DNA of 64,000 nucleotides from Siniperca chuatsi (GCF_020085105.1 NC_058047.1:13649501-13713500); one strand, 5' to 3'; shown: positions 14,754 through 27,519, numbered from the stretch's first letter. Made by a program: numbers and translations. Notes: generated from the letters alone by a model not told the origin.

Positions 14754-16149
14754 GTAAGACGATTTATGCTCTTTGGAAAGCTAAAGGGGGGAGTCATTTA
14801 ACCAAAACCACTGAAATGTTATTAGAATACAGAATCTACAGAACATGAAAAAATGCATCTCCGTTAAAAATCCCCAAATTATTTGATTCTGCCTTTCTAA
14901 ATGCAAACTTATTCAGTGTCCTGGTGGCTCACTCAGCCAAAAATCATACAATGTAAATAAGATATGCTGAGTTTAAACACAAATAGGTTTTGTTCTATGT
15001 CATCTCTCTCCTAGACTCTTTTGCCTCCTTCTGCTTTTAACTTTGTAACAATACCAAATATGAATAAACAAGTATAACTGTATAAATAAAAAGTAAATGA
15101 CAGTAACCAGAAAAGCACATCATCAAAAGCACATTAGAGTAATAATTAGAAGGAGGGAGCATAAATATCTAATGAAGTCAAGAAGGTGCAGCTTACTCAT
15201 CAGAATAGAGACAGAAATGGTCTGTGTCATCAAGTGATGGATCAAAATGTCTGTGGTGTTATTAAAGTGATACCTTAAAATTCAGGTTTTGCACATTTCC
15301 TACAGACTACACTTGACTACATAGAAACAAGTGCGTAAAAGTACGCAGAAGCAGGCTTTCATGCACTTAAAACACATTTAGTCCCACAAAGTAATGACAT
15401 TTTTGACTCTTAGGAATTTGGACTTGTGATGTGGTATATCCATGACATCATTCTAGAGAAAGAGAAAAGCATAGATATGTTTATCATCATCATCATTTTT
15501 CATCTTACACCCCAAGCTTGTCTCTGAGCATTACATCTGCAGAAGGTGCTATATTATAATACAACATTTAGATGAGATAGATATAACTCCTGTATGATGG
15601 ACAAGTAACAACTGGCTTGATGGACATCAGTTGCTATAGTGTGAAAATCCTATTGATATCCTATCTTATTAAGAAGTGAATTATTGTACAGTAGTGGCTG
15701 TGGGAATGGTTTATGGTGCAATATGATGTAATGATGTGCTGCTACAGTACACTGACAACATGCCTTACCACTGATAGTATTTCAAGCAAATTTTCTGTCT
15801 AGATTGAAGGCTTCAGTCAACACACACAAAATGCATAATGATGAAATACATAATACAGTAACTCTCTGCCAGAGATAGAAAAGACCTCTGTCTGATATGT
15901 GTAAATTGTATGGACCATGTGGACCTTTACCAGTTCCTTTTTCTCCTACGTCAGCTCAAGTGTGACAGAAGCAGACCGTCCTCACCAAAAATACGACCAT
16001 ATATGTATATATTTTTTTTTAATATGGCCGTATAGGTCGTCTGTGAAAGCAGCTTATATAGTAATGAATATGAAACCCTCAACTTGACCTTTAGATATTC
16101 TACCTGTAAAATTTTTAACACAGTGTCCCCTTTTATTTTGCAAATTTTA

Positions 16150-16998
16150 AACTGCTCTCTGTCACTCAGGCTCAGTTCCTGAATTTTTAAAAAATGCTAG
16201 CCATGAATCCATTCTTGTTCTCCTGGATGTAACCATTCAATACCATTGACCATGAGTTCCTCTTGGACTGTCTTGAAACCTGGGTGGGTATCGGTGACCC
16301 TGCTCTGCAATGGTTTAGGTCCTACCTAAAATGCATTTCTGCGTTGGCATCACTGATTACAGGTCAGCTGAAACAGGTGTTCACTTGGGGTGCCTCAGTT
16401 CTCGTGCTGGGTCCAGTCACCTTTACCATTTACATTTTGACTCGGACTAAGAAACGTGATCACATCACACCAATCCTGGCTTCCTTACACTGGCTACCTG
16501 TTGCTTTTATAATTGATTTCAAGATATTATTGATTATTTACAAAGCCCTGAGAGGCCTAGCCCCAAGTTATTTAGCAGATATTTTATTGCTCTATGTCCC
16601 TTCCTGCTGCCTGAGATTCTCGGATGCGTCATTCCTGGTTGTTCCTAGGTCCAGCTTTATACTCAAAGGTGATAAAACCATTACAGTTAGGGCTCAGAGA
16701 CTGTGGAGTGACCTGCCTGAGGAGATCAGGGCTGCAAACGCTATCTCGCCTTTCAAATCACTTTTAAAAACCTACTTTTTTAGGCTTTTCGATAATTTAA
16801 TTTATATTGTACGAAATTTTAGATAATTTTTCTCTCTGTGTTTTATAATGTGTTTAGTTTTTATGGCTTTGAGTTTATTTCATTCTCTTTTGTTTTAAAT
16901 GCATTCTGTTTTTTATTGTAAAGCACTTTGTAACTGTGTTTTGAAAGGTGCCATATAAATAAAGTTTATAATTATTACTATTACTATTATTATTATTG
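16150..16998 (+). mobile_element. L2-clade LINE fragment with internal deletion
   Basis: A degraded non-LTR retrotransposon 3' half. The frame from 16263 (187 codons) first shows an RT palm segment (LETWVGI, then WFRSYL, 'VLGP'), then jumps to the C-terminal L2 region with HITPILASLHWLP, IIYKALRGLAPSYLADIL and RAQRLWSDLPEEIR. The part of the RT after the 'VLGP' block, including the catalytic FADD-type box, is missing, so a deletion joins the two ends in frame. The 3' end carries the L2 tail 'tgtaaagcactttgtaact...ataaataaa' followed by ATT repeats. Non-functional; inserted upstream of the nmur1 coding exons, probably in its first intron. Confidence 0.85.
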
Positions 16999-17179
16999 GG
17001 AAACAAAATCAGAACAGCGATAGTGCCATTCATTATGTACTGAGTCACACAGGGAATTAAGTCACTGTCACTGCCACTATTCATCCAGTGAGCTTTAAAT
17101 GGTCAAGGTAATGGCATAAAGAATACCACTGGAGACCTTTTATTGCAGTCTTTATGAGTGTTCTTGTTCCAAAGCCTTC

Positions 17180-17335
17180 CCCTGCATATTGACCAAAGAA
17201 TGTATAAAAAATGGACATAGTGTCCATGACGTCACCAATAGTTTTCTGAAGAGCCGTTGTGAAGCTCAATATGGGCAGCTCAGGTGGCTCCGGCCATAGC
17301 CATCGTCATCTTGACAGTCCCTGACTCCAGCTAAT
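17180..17335 (-). repeat. Fragment of a common teleost MITE
   Basis: Contains 'aatggacatagtgtccatgacgtcacc' and 'cggccatagccatcgtcatcttg', a signature seen in abundant fish non-autonomous DNA elements. The boundaries are not clear. No coding capacity. Confidence 0.4.
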
Positions 17336-17489
17336 TCTGTGTTGGCCTCGTTTGTCAGCCCCAGAGGTTGCTGCTTTGTATTGACCCCCATTTCGCTGTG
17401 CTGCTGCCAGTGAAACATATCCACTGAATGGGCAAATCAAAGAAATGCTAAAATAGGTTAAAGAATAAGTCTGGTGATATTCTATATTT

Positions 17490-17860
17490 TATTTTTATTG
17501 TCAATGAAAAGACTAAAACTAACAATAAATTGATTGAAGAAACCATTTAAATCATACTAAATTGATCCTATGTACCTGAAGAATGATGTGCAATAGCTAA
17601 TTTCTTTGTGTCATAGACCTCTATGTTGTCCAAAACTACTAAAAACACATCACTGAGCCACACTATTGCACTGGATGACATGTTCCTTCATTACCATAAA
17701 GTCAGGCACTGTGGCCGCAATCCAAAATAGTCCCCAATAAAAACCCTATTTACTCCTGTTTGAGTAATGTTTGCTAAAAACTACAGTGCCCAGCTGTTTT
17801 AGGAAATTACTGACCCCTTCTTAAAAAGAGAACTATATATTTGTGATTGATTTTAAACAT
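17490..17860 (-). repeat. Second, reversed copy of the 52768-53260 MITE family
   Basis: The block 'tactcctgtttgagtaatgttt.g.taaaaactacagtgcccagct' at about 17750-17815 is the reverse complement of 52915-52975. The outer 'ttattgtcaa...tgaaaagac' at 17492 resembles the terminal repeat of the better-preserved copy at 52768-53260, with a short internal loss. Degraded non-autonomous DNA transposon. Confidence 0.55.
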
Positions 17861-17869
17861 GCATTAACT

Positions 17870-18335
17870 GATCTTTTTTTTTTGGCCACTTGGGGGCAAT
17901 GATACTAACAGCATTAGCATTCATTTGGATTCTTGTTTCAGGCGAATGTAAGTCCAATATTCACTCTCCTTTCAGCTCTGTTTTGGTCTCCACCAAGTCC
18001 AGAGAAAAATATTTGTCTCTTTAGTTGCTAAATGCTCCACAGTGTTCACCAGGTAGTCACTAACTTTGTCTATCTGCCATTTGGTGCTGAGCAGGTAGTG
18101 TGTACAGTGGGTTTTTAGAGCTTTTTTGATTAGAACAGCTGACTACTGCAGCTGGAAACGGCTCTAATTAGAGTGGTGACACAAAACCAAAACAGTAAAG
18201 TTGTGGGCCATAAAAACAAAAAATTAGCTGAAAGATTCTAAAACTCTCTGTAGAGCTGAGGGTAACTGCAGAGTCGGGTGATAATTAACTCGGAGTTTGT
18301 CAATTCAAACGACCCCTTTCAAATTAAACAGTGAT
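17870..18335 (+). repeat. Interspersed teleost repeat, copy 2
   Basis: Shares with 60310-60770 a long series of landmarks in the same order: 'agcattcatttg', 'ttttggtctccacca', 'tgctaaatgct', 'agagcttttttgat', 'tgtgggccataaaa', 'gtcgggtgataatt' and 'cgacccctttc'. The copy at 4875-5235 is in reverse orientation. No coding capacity; lies upstream of the nmur1 coding exons. Confidence 0.65.
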
Positions 18336-18639
18336 TTCATGCATTGATAATCTAAAAAACAAAACTCGCGCAAACTGTTCTCATCACTTGCAGTCAGAGT
18401 TATTTAATAACAACATTTCGGTACAGAGTGTTATTTCATCAGGTTATTTCTGTCTATGTGCAAATAAGTTCAGATTTTTTCATGCATTGATAATATACAA
18501 ATATTGATAAGTATAATTATAAAATATTGATTGAAAATATAGAATAACACCAGCCACATCCTATAAAGTTCAAGCTCAGCCTTAGACTTAGGTCTCTATA
18601 GTGTTATAGCCATAACAGTTTGTCTGCATTCCGTAAGTG

Positions 18640-18800
18640 TGTCTAATCCTCCCGTCTACCTCCGCTGGCTCTCGACTCCAATGCTCCCACTCACCTGACG
18701 CTCATCCTCCAATCACTCAGCTCAGCCAACACACCTGCCTCCAATCAGCGCATCCTCTCATTGCAGATTAGTCTGGTTGACTGTATTTTAGAGAGTAGTG
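18640..18800. repeat. Pyrimidine/GC-rich patch of repeat type
   Basis: A C-rich block ('cctcccgtctacctccgctgg', then 'ccaatcactcag' and 'ccaatcagcgcat') contrasts with its AT-rich flanks. Similar composition occurs at 24050-24300 and 36900-37340, which suggests remnants of LTR or other retroelement ends. I could not identify the family. Confidence 0.3.
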
Positions 18801-19268
18801 GCTGGTATCAATAAAAAAATCTGGGGGTTTTTTGTAATTTGTTTCAAGAAAATTCTGCATTTGTGTTCACTGAAGCACATGATTTTGAGCTCTGCTACAA
18901 GGGCAGCTACAGATGGCAATTCAAGCTTATTCAATCACTCAGTCTTATGTTCACTGTCAGAGAATTCAAATCTCATTAGCAGAAACAAAAGTCATTGCTA
19001 ATCTAATTCAGAGTTTTGGAAATTGGTCAGGAAACATGATGAAGAGAGATGAATGTCAAGATGTGAAACAACTCCTCATTTGTGTTGACACAAGTACATT
19101 TGCAGTAATCGACAAAACTTTGATTCCTGTCCAAATATAATTAGGAATCTATTTTGTATAAATGTCAGTACCCACTAGTCTTAACTTTTGCTCTAAAATA
19201 GCATTTAATACTGATGTCTGTTTCATGTGTTTTTTTTCTCAGATAGCAAGTCTGACTAATTCAGCAGG

Positions 19269-21689
19269 ATGTCAGCTTCTTACAACTGTTCTTTTGATCT
19301 AATGGCTGAAAAAGGCAAGTGGTTTTGTCCTCCAGGGGAAAAGTGTGCCAATCTGACCTGTGGCGTGAATGGCAGCTACATCAATCTGGAAGTTGCATGT
19401 CTGACAGAGAAAGAATACCTGGACAAATATCTGGGGCCTCGTCGATCGTCTGTGTTCCTTCCCGTCTGCCTCATCTACCTGGTCATCTTCATGGTAGGTG
19501 TGGTGGGGAATGGGCTGACGTGCACTGTCATTGCACGCAACAAAGTGATGTGGACGCCAACAAACTACTACTTGTTCAGCCTGGCAGTGTCAGATCTGTT
19601 GGTGCTGCTGCTGGGCATGCCATTAGAGCTGTATGAGCTGTGGCAGAACTACCCCTTCCTCCTGGGTAGGGGCGGCTGCTACTTTAAAACGTTCCTATTC
19701 GAGACTGTTTGCTTGGCGTCTATCCTCAACGTGACGGCACTGAGCGTGGAGCGTTACATTGCTGTGGTGCACCCGCTACGCGCAAAGTATGTTGTAACAC
19801 GCAACCATGCCAAGCGGGTCATCCTTACAGTGTGGAGTGTGTCGGTGTTGTGCGCTTTGCCTAACACAAGTCTACATGGGATCAACATCCTTCACAGTTG
19901 CTCCTCTGGCCTTGCTGGGAACATAAACATGGAGATCCCTGACTCAGCGACCTGTATGGTGGTGAAACCGCAATGGATGTACAAAGTGACCATCCAAGTG
20001 ACCACATTGCTATTTTTCTTTCTGCCCATGCTCACCATCAGCGCTCTCTACATGCTCATCGGGTTGCAGCTGAAGCGGGAGAAGATGCATCAGGCACTGG
20101 AGGCAAAGTCAGACTTTGGACAGGACAGCTTCTGTAACGTCCGAACACAGCAGCAGAAGGCACGCCGCCGGCAGGTCACTAAAATGTTGTGTGAGTATCA
20201 AACCCTCCTGATCTTCTTTTTTCTTTACTAAGACTCTTTTCTTTTAATCTTACCCAGAGCTGTGTGCATAACTCACATGTAAGCAAACGTGTTGATGGGA
20301 CAGTCACGAGTACACTATTTGATATAAAGGCAAGAGATGATTGTAAAATGAAGCCTGTAGTACATGACAAGACAGAAGAGAGCTGCAATACTTAACTAAA
20401 AACAACACTATGTCCTGAAAACTGGTCAGCTGCACATAGTCTGCATAAATCCCATCAAATGTGCATTTGGTGAAGGTGGACCTTCATTACTACGCTTCGA
20501 TTTCACCTGAGTAAATGAAAAAATATAACATGTGGATTGTTTAATTTATCGTTTTAATTGTTTTATCAGCGTGGTTTTGCAAAGTACAAAACACATGGCT
20601 CATCTATCGAAATAAATGCTTTTATTATTCTGTACGTGTTATCAAACTTCGTATTGCACTGAACAGAATGTCTACTGAAAAACCAAGGCAATCATATCTT
20701 TTTCCTCGTAAAGCAGTTTTTCATGATACTTTGAGAATGTTATAATTTACCACAGAGTCGATTACTTGGTCATATTATGTAATTCTTTGGAAGCTAGATC
20801 CAGACACGCTGTAACCTTTTGTAAGGAAGTTGTTCATTCATATAACTACGCGGTCGATACAGTAAAATCAAGATCACCGTAACCAGTTAAACTCATTGCT
20901 CGCCTCACTTAGCCTACATCTACTTGACTCGAAATGTACATTGAACTGAATGCAGCATTGTAAACAATATTTTGTCCTTGTAATCCACGTTTAAATTGCA
21001 AATGATAGCCTACCATTGGATATTGTTGTAAATGGTTCTGAATCCCCCCTCCATAAAAGGGTAAATAATAATAATCATAATAATCATAATGACAATGCAT
21101 TGTATTTAAATATCACTTTTCATAACACAAAGCGATTAAGGTAGGCTACTTGTACTACCAGGCTGGACATGCAGTCTGCTAAATTATGTAATCCTCTCCA
21201 TAATGCATAGATGATGCCCTACTAGTATTTTATTTTGTGTATACTTCACATCATGCCTAATAACCTTGGTGAATATGGAGAAGTTTCTTCTTTCCTAGCA
21301 AATATTAGAGTGGGATACACATTTTTTTAGACTGCATTTTTGGCCTGACACAAAACATAACCCTACCACGAACCATGACTACAATACTATGAAGCTTTAG
21401 AGGGCACGTATTCTGAACGTGAATTCTGAAACTGGTTTCTGGCTTCCTTGTAGCTATGAATTGTTAAAGCTGTTAAGGCCTTAATGTGGAGTGAGTCTCC
21501 AGTAAGCATTTGGCCAGTACGACAGTATTTGGAGTGAGACAATAAGTTTGTCAACTGTTGGAGATTTTGACATGCCACTTATACCATATTTATTCTAGTG
21601 CTGCAACTATTAGTTGGTTAATCAATCAAAAGGAAATTATATATTTCTGATAATCATAATAAGTTGTGTAAAACTTTTTTCCATTAAAA

Positions 21690-21729
<40 letters not shown>

Positions 21730-24700
21730 CCTGAGCATGTTTACCGCGCTTTAGTCGGTGGGGCTGCTGGTTGTGGTGAGGCTGTAGCCGGTGAGGCTGT
21801 AGATGGTGGGGTTGTGGTGAGGGAAAATTGTTTGAGAAAGAAAGAAATACACTGATTTTATGTCCAATAAGACTCCAAAAAATATAGCAGTCATAAAAAT
21901 ATTACAAGAAGAAAATTAACAAGACATCAGAACCAAAATAAGGTGCTATCTGAATTTAAACATAATATTTAAAAAAGATATTTACTAAAAGTAATATTTA
22001 ATATATCAGTATATAACATGTAGACAATTTCTGCCTAGGACTGAATGAAGTACTTACGGCAAAATGACAAATGCTTTCCCCTGCTCAGTAAGAATCCTTT
22101 TGGGGGCTTTGAACTGATGGACAAATCTGATTATACATTCTGTCATTTCCTTCCTCTTTGATGTCAAAAGGTAAGCCTGGGGCCATTTCGTGAAATAATC
22201 GATCATCACGCATATGTACTGATGTCTATGCTTGGTTTCTGTCAGTTTCCCAATTAGGTCCATCCCCACCAGTTCAAATGGCTGAGAAACCTTATATAGC
22301 AAAAGATTATAAACATTAAAATAGTTTTCTTCCAGACACTGCTTAATTTATACTGCCTGGTATGCAAATACACAATCAAGAAGTTTCTAAACAATCAAAA
22401 TATTCTGTGATATAAAATGCACTCCCAACATATTTTCTACAACTTTTTTGTAATCAAGCACACATTTTCTGTAAGTCATACCTTTTACACACTTTTGTGT
22501 TTGATGAACTAACCTTTATGGGAGTGTATTCTGTTGGCTTTTTCTGTTGGATACAGTACTGGCCTGGCAAGCTGAGCATTGGGAAACCTGATAACATGTT
22601 ATGTAAAGGGCAACCTATTAATAAACACATGTACTGTAAAGTCAGCGTAAAGTTTTTATAAATCATTTTGAAAGATATAGAAAAAAAGTTCCAGAGAAAT
22701 GGTTTTGAACATGAAATGACAAGCCTTATCATAGAATAATAATATAGGGTTTATATGTAGTGCTGACGTACCCACTTGTTAATGTCTACTGACATGCCTG
22801 GCCAGTAAAATCTCCTGGATTTGGTTTCTCTTGTTTTGGTGTGGCCACAGTGTGCCCCAGTAGGACTGGCATGAAAATCAACAAAAATACTATTTGCCTC
22901 ATCAGCCCCACAGACCACTTTTGTTTTGATGGTTTTGGCAGTCCCTTTCTAGCGCCAGTAATATATAGCTCTCCTCCTAAACAGAAGCAAAAAACAATAT
23001 TTAAAAATTGGCCTACATAAACTCTGATGAGTCTGTACCTGGTGATTGTCATGCTAATAGCACATCTTTGATGGAACCTGTTCATAATATAAGTGACAAT
23101 GTGTTAACAGACGTGAGATTTGTAGGATTATTGTAACAAAAAAGGCTTGGTATCAATAGATTCTATAGATTTCATATATATATAGCAAAACCTAATGCCA
23201 ATTACAAGGTTATCTCATTGACAATCTATACTTAATGTCTCAATAATGGGAAATGTCATGTGTATTGTAGGCTACTGCACAGCTGTGGCATGATAATGTT
23301 GGTCAGTTTCAATTACTGGGTCTATGAGGAGGACTTCTTTGACTGGTGTATATAAAGGTCTAAAAGCATGCTTTGCACATGTTCATAAATTGGAAATACT
23401 GGGGAGTAATTGGAAAGCCCCAGGGTCGAAACAAATTAGTGTTCTTGGTGCTATCCAATTAAGCCTTCAGGATCTCCTTAGTGCTGTGATGTTTTTGTCA
23501 TTCTTTCTTTTTACATAGATTAATTGATGCCATGTAGAAAATGGTTATGAAGTTGCTTATCTTACCTTCAATATCACATCCATTCTCTTACTGTGTTTGG
23601 CTTAATAGTCCAATCAAATGAGCCAGTTAACCTTCTCACCTCCTCTGAAATCCTGACAATACGTTTATTGACTCGCAATCTTTGCCCGTGACCCTACCTA
23701 ATTTGCATTATTGATGAGAGAGAAATCACGTGTCCTAAAAAGGTAGCAAAATGCGCGGATTGTTGGAGGGGAACACTTATACTGGCAGACGACAACTTGG
23801 CCTGGAAGAATGTGTATCCCCTAACTTTTGCTCGGAAAGTAGAAACTTCTCCATACTTTGTATAATACATGTATATAAGTAACTGTATATATTTTTATTC
23901 TAATTTGAATATTTGTATATATGTTCTCTGTGTGTAGTGTGAAAAGGACTACAACTTTCCTTTCATTGTGCAACCATGTGTTGTAGAATGAGAAATAAAT
24001 GTACCTTGATATTCACCAAGGTTATCATGCATGATGTGAAGTTGTCACAGATACGCCAGGCTCCACCGTCTGTTAATCACACACACCTGCTCCCTATCAC
24101 ACTCCTGCTCCTCATCAGCACCTAATCACAGCCAGGATAAAAGGCTCAGCACTCACCTCAGTCAGTTGTCCGATCTCGTTGAACTAAGGACTCCACGAGA
24201 GTCTTCTCAACGTTCCACTCAAGTGTATTTCCACTCCCTTGTGTCTCCACTCCTGCGTGTTCCCCTCTCCATCCTACTCCAGCGTGGTTCCCTCTCATCA
24301 TGTTTATATCTGTGAGAAGGGGATATATAAAGACAAGTCATTCATATATAGTGTAGCTTTTAAATAATCTAACCCCCTTCATGGATTTGTGATCTTGTAT
24401 TTGCAAAAATGTTTTGTTGCAATTTTCTCCAAAAAATGGTCAAGTTGTAAGAATACTTGCATTTTCTTTCTAGTTACTGCCATTGTACGAATGAATTATT
24501 CTAATTCATGGCTGTAACAGGCTTTGTTCAAATAAAAATTAAACCTCAACTTTGACAAACTAACTTCCTTGAAAATGTAAATGCGTCAATATTTGCTTGT
24601 TATGGACAATTTCTTAAGTCAGCATTCAGTCCTAACAAGCTGCACCAATCAACATCTTACAATGAACCATTTCTAACCTTATAGTCAACCTCACACTGAA

Positions 24701-25719
24701 TCTCTAATGTAAAACTGAAAACTTTGAAGGAGGGAGCAGTACATGGCCTGGGCCTTTACATTTTTCAACATTATTGCAGTCTGGGATTTTTTTTCATGGC
24801 AATCTTTTATGAAAGCTGTTGTAAATAAGTCATTTTGGGCCGCAATGATCCCTTTCAAGAACTCTGAGAGTAATGTCTCACTCAGGCAAAATGCACAATT
24901 AACTTTCAAGCCACAATGAGAGAGGTGAAAAGGTAGGCTGGCATTGTGAATCTTCTCCTCCTTCAATCTTTATGCATAGTTTTTATTCTGCTTTTGGTTT
25001 CTGATGATGTGTTCAAGTCATGACTGGTGTTTCACTTTACAAGCTCTTTTATGAGAGCCACTTCCGAAACAGGAGAAGTGTTAAGGACAAGTACTGGGAC
25101 CCACTAATGATATAAAACACAGATGAATCATGAATTATGAATCTAAAGATTTATTTAGAACTAAATCAAAGGCTGCGTGCCCAGGACAGAACATCTCTGC
25201 ATCATTGACACACAGCCCCAAGAGGGACAATTTAATTGAGACCAGAGAGAGCATGTTGGCAACATCAATCAATGTACTGCTATTAAAATATCCTCTACCC
25301 ATGCCTCCCATTGTCTCTTTCTCTCTCTCGCTGTTTTTCCAGTCGTTTTAGTGGTGGTTTTTGGGATCTGCTGGGCCCCGTTCCATACTGACCGCCTAAT
25401 GTGGAGTTTCATCAGTGACTGGACTGACAACCACCTGGAAGTCTTCCAGTACGTGCACATCATCTCCGGAGTGTTTTTCTACCTCAGCTCAGCAGTCAAC
25501 CCAATCCTGTACAACCTCATGTCCACGCGTTTTAGAGAAATGTTCAAGGAGGTCATGTGCCATGGGCCACATCACATCACTCCCAGAAAACACTCGCTCA
25601 GTGTCACCCGGGTGACGCTCCGCAGCACTCTGAGTGATGCGCCGCTCAGCAACGGAACCGCTGTTGTTGAAGCCGAGGCAGAAGATGGAGAAATGAGGAA
25701 AGATGAGACCAGTTTTTAA
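19269..25719 (+). CDS. nmur1: Neuromedin-U receptor 1 (class A GPCR), two coding exons
   Basis: Coding exons are 19269-20190 and 25343-25719 (donor TTGT|gtgagt, acceptor tttttccag|TCG; the intron splits Phe308). They give 432 residues, close to mammalian NMUR1. The protein is a plasma-membrane receptor for neuromedin U/S peptides; NMUR1 orthologues couple mainly to Gq and calcium release. Visible features: N-terminal glycosylation sites (NCS, NLT, NGS), TM1 at about 62-84 with GN at 80-81, TM2 Asp109, a disulfide pair Cys137-Cys229, ERY at 161-163 in place of DRY, CWAPF at 317-321 in TM6 and NPILY at 360-364 in TM7. The blocks [20 protein letters not shown] and the arginine-rich run before TM6 favour NMUR1 over NMUR2. 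The acceptor at 19241-19242 just before the ATG implies an upstream untranslated exon. Teleosts have nmur1 duplicates; which one this is cannot be told here. Confidence 0.96.
21699..21726. repeat. (AT)n microsatellite
   Basis: A run of A residues passes into about 14 TA units. Simple sequence inside the nmur1 intron. Confidence 0.9.
21757..21825. repeat. Short degenerate tandem repeat (ggtgaggctgtag)
   Basis: Units related to 'ggtgaggctgtag' recur about four times. On the minus strand this reads as a Pro/Ala/Thr-rich stretch ending in a stop. It might be low-complexity coding sequence of the integrase relic just upstream on that strand, but nothing proves it. Confidence 0.4.
22058..22976 (-). 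pseudogene. Ty3/Gypsy-type integrase relic, apparently split by introns
   Basis: Three minus-strand segments encode successive parts of a retroelement-type integrase. Segment 22976-22772 has the H2C2 zinc-binding half ([15 protein letters not shown]). Segment 22587-22514 has the second Cys pair (CSACQ). Segment 22290-22058 has the start of the catalytic core (GMDLIG, first Asp; then [10 protein letters not shown] with the second Asp). Each segment is bordered by canonical splice-like signals: acceptors tttag, tcag and ataag; donors gtacgt, gttagt and gtaagt. The middle segment is 74 bases where a phase-0 exon needs 75, and the first segment has another frame change near 22925. The third acidic residue is not seen. 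It lies antisense in the nmur1 intron. It may be a decayed copy of a domesticated integrase (GIN-like) gene, or an old retroelement with chance splice signals. Confidence 0.6.
24045..24305. repeat. LTR-like patch in the nmur1 intron
   Basis: A C-rich block with 'cacacacctgctccctatcac', a TATA-like 'ggataaaaggct', and repeated 'ccactc' and 'gtgt' words is unlike its flanks. The arrangement resembles the promoter part of a fish retroelement LTR. No matching second LTR or polyprotein is visible, so the call is tentative. Confidence 0.3.
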
Positions 25720-26347
25720 TGTTAAAAAAGGGGGACATATTCTTGGATTTTGTTGGTAGGATGTCATGGTGTTTAAAAAAAACTGTCCCGTTCTGAGCCA
25801 CTGCATCCATCAACTGTCTTTAACCTCCACCTTGAACAGGTGAATTAGCTAAATACCTAAAATAGTCTGACTGGAAGAAATCCAGAAAAAAAGGCACTCT
25901 CTTCTGCTGAAGCTGTCAGACTGCAGTGTAAGTGTTACTATGCTGCCTTGGCAAACTTTATACATAACTCAGCAAATCACATACTGAAGTTGAACTCCAA
26001 ACTTTTTCAAACACACCTGGGCAGGCTCCGATACACGCTCAAGCCCTAGGAATGCAGGAATGTACACTAGACTGTCACCTTAAGTTTGCCACAGTAAATA
26101 ACATCCAATTTTCAATGTAGGAAAGCCATTTAAATGAAAACATGTTTCTTGTAAGCACTTCATTCAGTTTTGGAAAATATGTTTAAATGATGACAATACA
26201 GTTTGCAAATCCTGGCATTTCTAAGTTGAGATGAACCAGGTGGACCAATAAATACAAAAGTTGATCTAAGTCAGAAAGAGATCGAAAACTTTTATATACT
26301 TGGTCATGTAAAGTAAGAATATGTAAAACACAATGGTGTAAGGTAAC

Positions 26348-26353
26348 AATAAA
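26348..26353 (+). terminator. nmur1: Polyadenylation signal candidate for nmur1
   Basis: AATAAA lies about 630 bases after the nmur1 stop codon and is the first canonical hexamer I noted downstream. Alternative hexamers occur further on. Inferred from position only. Confidence 0.45.
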
Positions 26354-26989
26354 CTGAAGTTTCTGGGTTAACTAGAGTATAAAAAAACAGACAAAAGTCT
26401 GAGGATTATAAATGTTATCACTTGCATTGTTCTGTAAGGATATATAATGTATATAAAATTGCCATGTTCAGATAACAAAAATGCTTGTCAGTCCTGTGTA
26501 CTGCCTACAGTAGTGTTTGTGTGTTAAAGTAATTACTGCTAAATGTCTTAATGCTTTTTATTGTTTAAAGTGTACTTTGTTGTTGTTGTCTGACGCTATG
26601 GAAAACAATATGAGTTGAAATGAATTTCGAATGCAATTCATTTTCAAATTCTTTTAAAAGACATGATGGACTATGCTTTCAGGCTTACCAGTAGTACTGT
26701 TTTGGCAAACCTATCTGACAGCTATCTATGCTAAAATAAACTAAAAACTATTTGCCAAAAAGTCTGTCCTGCCGTATAATGACTTTGTTTAGATCTAGCA
26801 TTACCTATGCTATAACAAGACTAGTCTAAATCCCACTAGCATCCCCTAGAGGCTGCACTGTCCATCAGACACCACAATAGAATAATAAGATGTGTGAAAA
26901 ATAAAAACAGTAATAAACAAAATGACCACCCTAATGATGATTTTGTTATTCTTAGAGCCTTACATGTAGCAGTGGTACTAATGACTTTT

Positions 26990-27190
26990 TGGTGGCACCA
27001 GAGGGAAGTTCATGGAGTACAAGAGTTTATCCTATTGGGACTGTGCTGGGTATATTTCAAGCAAACTTGTCCCCCTTGGGGGTTTACAATTGGGGATTTT
27101 GGCCTGATAGTGATGCTAAACAAAGGTGAACAGGCCACTAAACAACATTGAGAATTATCCTCAGGGTAACATGAATGTCCACACTGCATG
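26990..27190 (+). repeat. Partial teleost repeat (5340/11280 family)
   Basis: Words such as 'ggtggcaccagagg', 'tgatgctaaacaaaggtgaac' and 'cagggtaacatgaatgtcc' match the signature seen in the other two copies. Truncated and diverged. Confidence 0.4.
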
Positions 27191-27519
27191 GCAGTCTGGC
27201 ATTTTGAATGGCCACTCTCAGACAATCTATTCTGTTAAGATATTGTATTGTTATAAGCACATAATAAAAACAAATACCAGCACATTCTGACCAGTCACAA
27301 TGACTATTATAAAAGTAAGATGACAAGCTGATCCCGGCACTGTGTGGAGAACTGATCTAATTAGCACTGCTGTGTAAATAGCGAGCAATGTTTGTCAGAC
27401 TGCTGTAGAAGAAAGTCTCTTGTTTTCTTCCAGCTCTGACCATCCTTCATGCTGTATGTTATTATAAAACTGGTCAGATATTTGCTAAAATACAGGCACA
27501 GGGTGATTCCAAGCAGCAG

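Larger units (their letters stand above)
20191..25342 (+). other. nmur1: nmur1 coding intron (5.15 kb)
   Basis: A canonical GT-AG intron located within TM6, far larger than the introns of the htr3 genes nearby. It holds the antisense integrase exons (22058-22976), an (AT)n run, a short GC-rich repeat array at 21757-21825 and an LTR-like patch near 24050-24300. The remaining parts (20230-21650, 24320-25340) show nothing I can identify. Confidence 0.9.
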
